Positions 30,120 to 34,623 of a stretch of 34,623 nt of DNA are shown here, in pieces. A model generated the notes under the pieces. The model had not been told where the DNA came from. It made no database searches and worked only from the letters and a program-made list of their open reading frames with translations. The stretch covers positions 1 to 34,623 of IMG/VR virus record IMGVR_UViG_3300044630_000639. One strand, 5' to 3'. The DNA comes from a virus. Made by a program: the position numbers and the translations under genes. Within the stretch, counting starts at the first letter, position 1. Each line of letters starts with the position of its first letter.

Positions 30120-30434
30120 AAGATACTTGTCGCTAGGAATACTAGGAGTTTTGACGCTTATTATAGTGGTTTCTTCGAGATATTCAGATTGACTAATATC
30201 ATTAGGGTATAATATATAACCCTCACCTGGACCAAATAATTTTCCATTGGTTAATACTTTACCAGATACTATTAAAGTAATTTCTGTTATCTCGGTGTGA
30301 TAATGGCTAGCACACGGACCACGAGGATTAGTCTGTACGCCAACTTCAAACTCTTTGGTACGGAATACAGCTTCAGCAAAATCTCCAATAAACCAGCCAC
30401 GGGCGCCGGATTCAGATAATTTAAATTCCTTCAT
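30114..30434 (-). CDS. Small cupin-domain protein
   Basis: A 106-residue single cupin barrel. ASHYHTEITEITLIVSGKV gives cupin motif 1 with H-x-H and downstream Glu metal ligands. LFGPGEGYILYPNDI is the turn before motif 2, which lacks an obvious His, so metal binding may be partial. Single-domain cupins act as sugar epimerases/isomerases, dioxygenases or sensors; the substrate is not evident. It overlaps the preceding gene by 14 bases, and its 3' end overlaps the HNH gene by six bases. Confidence 0.75.
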   Translation of the reverse strand: MKEFKLSESGARGWFIGDFAEAVFRTKEFEVGVQTNPRGPCASHYHTEITEITLIVSGKVLTNGKLFGPGEGYILYPNDISQSEYLEETTIISVKTPSIPSDKYLL

Positions 30435-30726
30435 TTAAATTATTCACTGCATCATCAATATATTCAGCGTAGCCATCATAATAGTGTGTGAATAGCTCTT
30501 CGAAATTATTGGCATTTTTGAAGGTGTTTTTAATGATTTTAGCTTCGGTTAGGTTCAAAATCACTTGGTTTACAAGCTGTTTGTTATGTAATCCGCGGGT
30601 GATGTACACTTGCTCTTCATATTCAATATTAGCAGGATCTTTCATATAACCTGCTTTATGAGTCTGTTTAGGATCTTTAGGTTGCCCTGTGTACTTGGCA
30701 ATTAGGTAAATGCTTAGGTCTGCCAT
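30421..30726 (-). CDS. Small protein after the clamp-loader ATPase (possible gp62 position)
   Basis: A 101-residue protein of no clear family: MADLSIYLIAKYTGQPKDP, EEQVYITRGLHNKQLVNQVI, and an acidic helical C-terminus. In T4 the gene after 44 is 62, the small clamp-loader subunit (187 residues). This protein has that position but is much shorter, and I see no sequence proof of homology. The ATG overlaps the stop of the clamp-loader gene (TAATG), so translation is probably coupled. Confidence 0.6.
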   Translation of the reverse strand: MADLSIYLIAKYTGQPKDPKQTHKAGYMKDPANIEYEEQVYITRGLHNKQLVNQVILNLTEAKIIKNTFKNANNFEELFTHYYDGYAEYIDDAVNNLNEGI

Positions 30727-31649
30727 TATTGTGATACCTGACTTAGTTCAATCATCATTGCCGATAGGTTAATTTCGTGATCTGCAACAAGTGGTGCGTT
30801 AACTGCGGCCTTACGAATAATTAGTATTGCTTCGTCTTGCCCTTCGTCTGTCTTAGACCATAAACTTAAATTGTTATATGCCCAAGAAATAATTTCTTCC
30901 ATTTCTTCTGGACGAGCTTGTTCACATAACAGTTTACGTGCTTCACGAATTTTACCATGTTTAAACAAATCAATCATAGCAAGTTTGTAATCACTTGTAC
31001 CCGTGCCTGTTTCGTTTGGTGCTTTGAGTACATTATCTGTACTGTTCATTTGTAACAAGTTTAGGCACTTACGTAAATCTGGATAGGTTGCTTTAACATA
31101 GCTGTCCAATGTATCTAAGTCAAACTCTACACCTTCTGTTACTAACACAGTGGCCGCACGTGCTGTAAACTCTGTGTGATCAACTTTCTCGATATGAAAA
31201 CCTTGACAACGACTGTGTAGCGCAGGAATAATCTTGTGCGGATAGTTACAGGTCATAATAAAACGTGCTGTATCACTATATGTTTCCATTAGCCCACGCA
31301 ACACTGCCTGCGCACCTGGTGATAAGTAATCAGCTTCATCTAACAGGACAATTTTAAACTTGCCAAACGGCATTGTACTAACAAAGCCTTCGATGCGTGT
31401 TCTAATAAAGTCTACACCATTATCACGTGACGCATTGATTTGTAAAATATCATACTCGTCAATGTTTAACGCTGTAATAAGAATCTTTGCTAGTGTTGTT
31501 TTACCGATACCAGCCGAACCACTGAATAGTAAGTGAGGTATTGCACCTTCCTTAATCCATTGTTTAACTTGTTCACGTTGTGCTTCGTCGCGAAACACAT
31601 AACCGTCTACGTCTTTAGGACGGTATGCTTCTACCCATAATTGTTTCAT
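30726..31649 (-). CDS. 44: Sliding-clamp loader ATPase subunit (T4 gp44-like)
   Basis: A 307-residue AAA+ protein similar in length to T4 gp44 (319). It has HLLFSGSAGIGKTTLAKILI (Walker A, about 38-57), KFKIVLLDEADYLSPGAQAV (Walker B D-E-A-D), the RFC-type S-R-C motif in PALHSRCQGFHI, and a helical collar domain at the C-terminus. It opens the sliding clamp and loads it at primer-template junctions with ATP hydrolysis. AAAGGCG precedes the ATG. It is translationally coupled with the 54-residue gene upstream (ATGA) and the 101-residue gene downstream. Confidence 0.92.
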   Translation of the reverse strand: MKQLWVEAYRPKDVDGYVFRDEAQREQVKQWIKEGAIPHLLFSGSAGIGKTTLAKILITALNIDEYDILQINASRDNGVDFIRTRIEGFVSTMPFGKFKIVLLDEADYLSPGAQAVLRGLMETYSDTARFIMTCNYPHKIIPALHSRCQGFHIEKVDHTEFTARAATVLVTEGVEFDLDTLDSYVKATYPDLRKCLNLLQMNSTDNVLKAPNETGTGTSDYKLAMIDLFKHGKIREARKLLCEQARPEEMEEIISWAYNNLSLWSKTDEGQDEAILIIRKAAVNAPLVADHEINLSAMMIELSQVSQ

Positions 31650-31810
31650 TGATCGCCTTTGGCTGTTGATGGTTTAAATGGACTGTTGAGAGTGGACAAT
31701 TCGTCGGCTATTCTGCGCATATCTATGCTTAATTTGCATTGCCCAAATGCTTCTTCAACTTTTCTTGCTAGATTATGTTGGTCAATTATTACTTGATCTA
31801 AATCGTTCAC
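31646..31810 (-). CDS. Small helical protein, GTG start
   Basis: A 54-residue gene: (M)NDLDQVIIDQHNLARKVEEA, FGQCKLSIDMRRIADELSTL, then NSPFKPSTAKGDQ. It starts with GTG at 31810 overlapping the TGA of the upstream gene (GTGA) and stops with TGA overlapping the ATG of the clamp loader, which makes the assignment firm. It is predicted to form two helices with no membrane segment. Function unknown; its place suggests a replication-associated accessory protein. Confidence 0.72.
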   Translation of the reverse strand: MNDLDQVIIDQHNLARKVEEAFGQCKLSIDMRRIADELSTLNSPFKPSTAKGDQ

Positions 31811-31965
31811 ACTAATTCCTCTACGATTCCTAATATTTCTGCCAGGATAAACAAAACCCCAGCACTTACTAACATATTAGCACATAAAAAGCCGCCTGCC
31901 AATATGCGCAGGCCACTTTTGGCAAAACTAACTACTTGATGTTTCCACGGATCTGGATGTTGCAT
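31807..31965 (-). CDS. Small single-pass membrane protein
   Basis: A 52-residue gene: MQHPDPWKHQVVSFAKSGLR, then a hydrophobic segment ILAGGFLCANMLVSAGVLFI and LAEILGIVEELV. One or two membrane passes are likely. It starts on the last base of the co-chaperonin stop (TAATG) and ends in a GTGA overlap with the next gene. Function unknown. Confidence 0.7.
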   Translation of the reverse strand: MQHPDPWKHQVVSFAKSGLRILAGGFLCANMLVSAGVLFILAEILGIVEELV

Positions 31966-32321
31966 TATGTTAACCCTCTTCCAATAATTTCGTCTACAGT
32001 TGGTGTATCTCTAACTAATAAAATATCATTATGATCGATTCTGCGTAAGGTATGTTCACCGTCTGCATCTTCGATTTCGATTCCACGTGTCCAACGTCCA
32101 TGTTTAACTAAAACATATTGTCCGACTTGTACATCTTTTTGGCGATTACCGATAGCATATACTCGACCCCATCGTGCATGTATACCTTCTAACTTGCCGT
32201 CTGTGTTTTGTATAATAATACCACTAGTAGTAACACGTTGATCAAAATTCATATCAGTTACCAGCACGTGATCTTGCAGTGCTCTAATCTTGTTTATTTT
32301 GTGTGCTTCAAATGCGGCCAT
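31965..32321 (-). CDS. GroES-like co-chaperonin
   Basis: A 118-residue protein with a GroES-type beta-barrel: IRALQDHVLVTDMNFDQRV, TTSGIIIQNTDGKLEGI (mobile-loop region with the hydrophobic I-I-I that contacts GroEL), then RWGRVYAIGNRQKDVQVGQY and VLVKHGRWTRGIEI. T4 gp31 has the same function, replacing GroES so that GroEL folds the major capsid protein. This protein is much closer to GroES in spacing, with a C-terminal extension (DTPTVDEIIGRGLT). AAAGGAAT precedes the ATG. Confidence 0.85.
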   Translation of the reverse strand: MAAFEAHKINKIRALQDHVLVTDMNFDQRVTTSGIIIQNTDGKLEGIHARWGRVYAIGNRQKDVQVGQYVLVKHGRWTRGIEIEDADGEHTLRRIDHNDILLVRDTPTVDEIIGRGLT

Positions 32322-32330
32322 AATATTCCT

Positions 32331-32753
32331 TTAAATTCTTCTAATACCCGGAGTAGGATCCGATAATGGAGTTAATAATTCTTGTTTAACTTCGGTGTCG
32401 CTAGCAATTGCGCCAGCAAAACTACCACGTGGTTTACTAGTCGATGCAGCGACAGGTGCACTGCTTGTAATTGGCACGTCTTTTGCTGTTGGCTGTACAA
32501 GTTTAGTGGGTGCCGGAGCTGTATTTGACGAGCTATCGGATATAATATCATTATCCTGTGATGCTACTGGTGTATTTAATTTATGATATTCCTGCATTAT
32601 TTGACTGCGAGTTTTTACAATTTGACCTCCTGCACCTAACTCATCGCCACGTGCATTAGTTTTCATATTGCCTACTGCAATTACATTTTCATTTGCCACA
32701 CGAAGAGAGTCGATGTCGATCGCTTTCCCCATTGCTGTTTTATATGTTGCCAT
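32331..32753 (-). CDS. Conserved-type phage protein with disordered tail
   Basis: A 140-residue protein. The N-terminal 60 residues are ordered (TAMGKAIDIDSLRVANENVI, NARGDELGAGGQIVKTRSQI) and resemble proteins I recall from marine T4-like phages. The rest is Ser/Ala/Pro/Thr-rich and probably disordered, ending TPLSDPTPGIRRI. AGGAG lies seven bases before the ATG and an AGTAAATA late-type box 25 bases before it. A virion or assembly role is likely but unproven. Confidence 0.68.
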   Translation of the reverse strand: MATYKTAMGKAIDIDSLRVANENVIAVGNMKTNARGDELGAGGQIVKTRSQIMQEYHKLNTPVASQDNDIISDSSSNTAPAPTKLVQPTAKDVPITSSAPVAASTSKPRGSFAGAIASDTEVKQELLTPLSDPTPGIRRI

Positions 32754-32778
32754 ATCTTTCTCCTATTATACGTGTACT

Positions 32779-32786
32779 TATTTACT
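32779..32786 (-). promoter_or_regulatory. Late-type promoter box AGTAAATA
   Basis: Minus-strand AGTAAATA, sharing the TAAATA core of the late consensus, 25 bases before the ATG at 32753. A TTGACA (32807-32802) 17 bases from TAAATA also gives a weak sigma70 reading, and the box overlaps the stop region of the DnaE-like gene. Confidence 0.4.
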
Positions 32787-33294
32787 TTAAGAATTCTGTG
32801 ATGTCAAGTTGATAGTGCAAGGAGTCAATTTTATGCACGCCTAACAAGAACAATACATAACTTGCCACACTCGATCCACGTCCAACACCCCAAACTAATT
32901 TATTCTTACGTAATGTATCCACAAGATATTTTAAATAACGTAATAGGTTAAACAAATCACGCTCTTGATATAATAATAACTCTTGTGCTACACGCTGTAA
33001 TTCGTAGTCTTCTCGACATAAACTTAGAATGTATTCTGCGATATCTAATTCTTTATAATCATCGGGCATGTGCCACTGTGACTGCATAGCATCATCATAC
33101 TTGTCTACGGGCATACGTTTACTAGTATACAATCCTAGTTTGTTTATTTCGGCATGCAGTGCATCAACACTACTATTGAACTCATCAGGATCTTCAACTT
33201 GAAATAAATTAATATTTAAATCAGGTTTGGTATATAATAGGTCACACAATTCTTTTGTGTCTGTGTAACCTTGACCGTATTCATCGTACTTCAT
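32782..33294 (-). CDS. Truncated DnaE-like (Pol III alpha) protein
   Basis: A 170-residue protein. Its C-terminal 85 residues follow the Pol III alpha pattern: YKELDIAEYILSLCREDYEL, then DLFNLLRYLKYLVDTLRKNK, then LVWGVGRGSSVASYVLFLLG and DSLHYQLDITEFL, matching G-R-G-S-a-a-G-S-l-v-a-y-l-L-G-i...D-P-L-x-f...E-R-F-L of DnaE. The chain stops just before the catalytic P-D-x-D motif, so it cannot polymerise DNA by itself. It may bind nucleotide or primer-template, or act as a decoy or regulator. The start overlaps the previous stop (TAATG). Confidence 0.7.
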   Translation of the reverse strand: MKYDEYGQGYTDTKELCDLLYTKPDLNINLFQVEDPDEFNSSVDALHAEINKLGLYTSKRMPVDKYDDAMQSQWHMPDDYKELDIAEYILSLCREDYELQRVAQELLLYQERDLFNLLRYLKYLVDTLRKNKLVWGVGRGSSVASYVLFLLGVHKIDSLHYQLDITEFLK

Positions 33295-33530
33295 TATTTG
33301 ATATCAATTTTGTCTTTGAATGTTTTGCTATTCTTTTCTAAATCATCTAGCATTTTTTGATTACGACGTTGAACTTCCATATCATAATCGCCCATGACTA
33401 ACTGTATCTGACCAATCATATCGCCATGCCCCATACGATATGCAAACATCATACGATTACTTAACTCAGCACGCTTTTTATGTAATTCATCATCTGATAA
33501 ACCTGATAGGTCTGGTGTAAGTGGATGCAT
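33294..33530 (-). CDS. Small conserved-type helical protein
   Basis: A 78-residue protein: MHPLTPDLSGLSDDELHKKR, AELSNRMMFAYRMGHGDMIG, QIQLVMGDYDMEVQRRNQKM, ending in Lys-rich helix. I recall close relatives in many marine T4-like phages, without known function. Predicted as an antiparallel helical hairpin. It is coupled by one-base overlaps with the mazG gene upstream and the DnaE-like gene downstream. Confidence 0.72.
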   Translation of the reverse strand: MHPLTPDLSGLSDDELHKKRAELSNRMMFAYRMGHGDMIGQIQLVMGDYDMEVQRRNQKMLDDLEKNSKTFKDKIDIK

Positions 33531-33964
33531 TATAAATCTCCGTCTTGTCTATTCTCACTATAGTAGGCATCAAAACTTCCGCCTGGATAGCGTGATTGTA
33601 GTTTATTTACATTTTCTTGTATTACATCATTTGGATCTAAGTTTAAGGCACGACATGCATTAACCCAATACCACATGATATCACCAAGTTCACGCTTCAT
33701 GTGGAATACATTCTCATCGTTAAGTGGTTTACCTTGGAATAACATTTTCTTTGGAATTTCACAAAACTCGCCAGACTCTGCCGCTAGCCCTAAGCATGCT
33801 GTAATTAGTAGCGGAACATTAACATCTGGACCATGCAAATTGGTTGCAGAATCATAATTACCATCCAAATCATCTAAACGATTCATAAAAGTAGTTAAGT
33901 CGTTGCTGGGTTGGCTAGTTACTTCTTTTACAAAGTCTGAATATTTGTTTAAATCGATATGCAT
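33530..33964 (-). CDS. mazG: MazG-like nucleotide pyrophosphohydrolase
   Basis: A 144-residue all-alpha NTP pyrophosphatase. The metal-binding motif E-x-x-E is in LAAESGEFCEIPKKM (about 77-91), and E-x-x-D is in MKRELGDIMWYWVNACRALN. MazG enzymes cleave NTPs to NMP and PPi, and phage versions often prefer dNTPs. The single-domain form is typical of marine myoviruses. AAGGAG lies nine bases before the ATG, but it is sequestered in a long hairpin in read-through RNA, so expression is probably controlled by where transcription starts. Confidence 0.85.
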   Translation of the reverse strand: MHIDLNKYSDFVKEVTSQPSNDLTTFMNRLDDLDGNYDSATNLHGPDVNVPLLITACLGLAAESGEFCEIPKKMLFQGKPLNDENVFHMKRELGDIMWYWVNACRALNLDPNDVIQENVNKLQSRYPGGSFDAYYSENRQDGDL

Positions 33965-33972
33965 AAATGAGA

Positions 33973-34017
33973 ACTCCTTAGTAATACTACTAGTTTATAG
34001 TAATATCGCTAAGGAGT
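33973..34017 (-). promoter_or_regulatory. Hairpin sequestering the mazG ribosome-binding site, with promoter in the loop
   Basis: In minus-strand RNA, ACTCCTTAG (34017-34009) pairs with CTAAGGAGT (33981-33973). After one C-A mismatch, ten more pairs (two G-U) close on a TAAAC loop. The 3' arm contains the mazG AAGGAG. The loop region holds TATAAACT (33999-33992), like a late box, and TTGACT (34020-34015) with 17-base spacing to TAAACT gives a sigma70 reading. A transcript starting there lacks the 5' arm. Confidence 0.75.
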
Positions 34018-34035
34018 CAATGGGTTTGGTAAAAA

Positions 34036-34623
34036 TTAACCTATTTTATACCATTTAGTTTCTGATGCATGGTAGAAATATGATACACTTGTGCCAGCAG
34101 ACAACGTTACGTTGGCACTTGGTACTAATGTTGTACCCACGCTTGGATTAACTTTAAATGCTGTGATAGTTTGTGTTGAACTAACTGTAACAACTTTAGC
34201 TTCAACGTTGCCTGCAGGAAGTGTTAATGTACCTTTGGCTAATGTACTAGCTGGGTTATAAATCACACGTGAAACACTAGCACCAACAGTTTGATCAAAG
34301 TCTGACGTAGCAGCACTATACTGATAACCAGTAGCAATGGTAGCACCACCTAGTGTTAAATTGCCTGTGATTGTAAAATCACCAGTGATATTATCACAAT
34401 TACGTGTTAAATCTTCAATGGTAATTGTAGTACCTGCATCATATGTAGTAAATTCAAATACATAAGATCCAGCGGCTGGGAATTTAATATATGATCCGTT
34501 CCAACCTTGAATATTTGTAAGTCCTACTGATACCGCCGCTGGCAATGTTATTGTATCTGTCGATGCTTGACTAATAACAATTTCAAGTCTTAATTTAGCA
34601 TACAATCCGCTAGTTGGCCAATT
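34036..34623 (-). CDS. C-terminal part of a virion structural/fibre-type protein
   Basis: The reading frame is open to the window edge (195 residues visible; the first codons read NWPTSGLYAKLRLEIV), so the 5' end is missing. A TTG at 34605 is not needed as a start. The sequence is beta-rich and Thr/Ala/Gly-rich: IQGWNGSYIKFPAAGSYVFE, DFTITGNLTLGGATIATGYQ, VIYNPASTLAKGTLTLPAGN, TVSSTQTITAFKVNP, ending SETKWYKIG. Repeated T-I-T-G-N-L-T-L-G-G units and the K-W-Y-K-I-G end are typical of phage fibre or structural proteins. The GWNGSY motif recurs in the protein at 15163-15612. Confidence 0.72.
   Translation of the reverse strand, partial: NWPTSGLYAKLRLEIVISQASTDTITLPAAVSVGLTNIQGWNGSYIKFPAAGSYVFEFTTYDAGTTITIEDLTRNCDNITGDFTITGNLTLGGATIATGYQYSAATSDFDQTVGASVSRVIYNPASTLAKGTLTLPAGNVEAKVVTVSSTQTITAFKVNPSVGTTLVPSANVTLSAGTSVSYFYHASETKWYKIG

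Noticed and set aside
1-34623. tRNA genes, CRISPR arrays, insertion sequences and attachment sites
   Set aside because: No cloverleaf-like sequence, regular spaced repeats, transposase or integrase coding sequence or terminal inverted repeats were noticed by eye; a tRNA scan would be needed to exclude a small tRNA gene.

Overview
The window reads as one stretch of the genome of a T4-like tailed phage (large marine or freshwater myovirus type) that infects a Gram-negative bacterium. The evidence is a set of T4-type and cyanophage/pelagiphage-type genes (clamp-loader ATPase, PhoH, MazG, GroES-like co-chaperonin, 2OG-Fe(II) oxygenase, sulfotransferase-like proteins, small membrane proteins), repeated T4-late-like TATAAATA boxes just upstream of genes, a two-component spanin lysis cassette with lipoproteins, dense packing with ATGA/GTGA/TAATG overlaps, and AT-rich sequence. 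No tRNA, rRNA, CRISPR array or insertion sequence was seen. Host identity is not decided by the sequence; no photosystem genes are present.

Layout. 1-4641 (minus): overlapping accessory genes (three nucleotidyltransferase-fold proteins, a GNAT acetyltransferase, a large protein with a WCTA motif), most beginning with a short leader such as MRAREFITE or MRFKEFLRE that matches the T4 capsid-targeting/prohead-protease signal. 4682-7113: amidinotransferase, a secreted NUC-type nuclease and a 2OG-Fe(II) oxygenase. 7145-9748: a glycine-rich adhesin-like fibre. 9748-15132: more leader-bearing proteins, including a 961-residue protein with about eleven internal hydrophobic-x-E sites that looks like a head-packaged polyprotein, and an NMNAT-like nucleotidyltransferase; one plus-strand gene with its own sigma70 promoter is inserted here. 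15163-16633: beta-rich protein, glycosyltransferase, small protein. 16691-19846: a ClpA-like unfoldase and DnaJ driven by a consensus sigma70 promoter embedded in a terminator. 19919-22658: lysis cassette (endolysin, i-spanin, o-spanin, second lipoprotein, small protein, holin); the holin ends in the lambda-G/GT slippery heptamer GGGAAAG and continues for 78 codons in the -1 frame. 22678-27740: conserved unknowns, paralogous P-loop/sulfotransferase-like genes, glutamine amidotransferase, diiron protein, methyltransferase. 28048-30434: PhoH, HAD phosphatase, HNH endonuclease, cupin. 30421-33964: clamp loader, small genes, co-chaperonin, a truncated DnaE-like protein and MazG. 34036-34623: C-terminal part of a virion structural protein.

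How the parts fit. Late-type boxes precede structural, lysis and leader-bearing genes, while sigma70-type promoters precede the DnaJ/ClpA pair, the oxygenase and the plus-strand 148-residue gene, suggesting early/late temporal control. The mazG ribosome-binding site sits in a near-perfect 20-bp hairpin whose loop contains a promoter, an arrangement like T4 gene e. The strongest new leads are the head-packaged effector set with a candidate polyprotein, the holin frameshift, the mazG hairpin switch, and sigma70 -10 boxes so close to start codons that the mRNAs should be leaderless.
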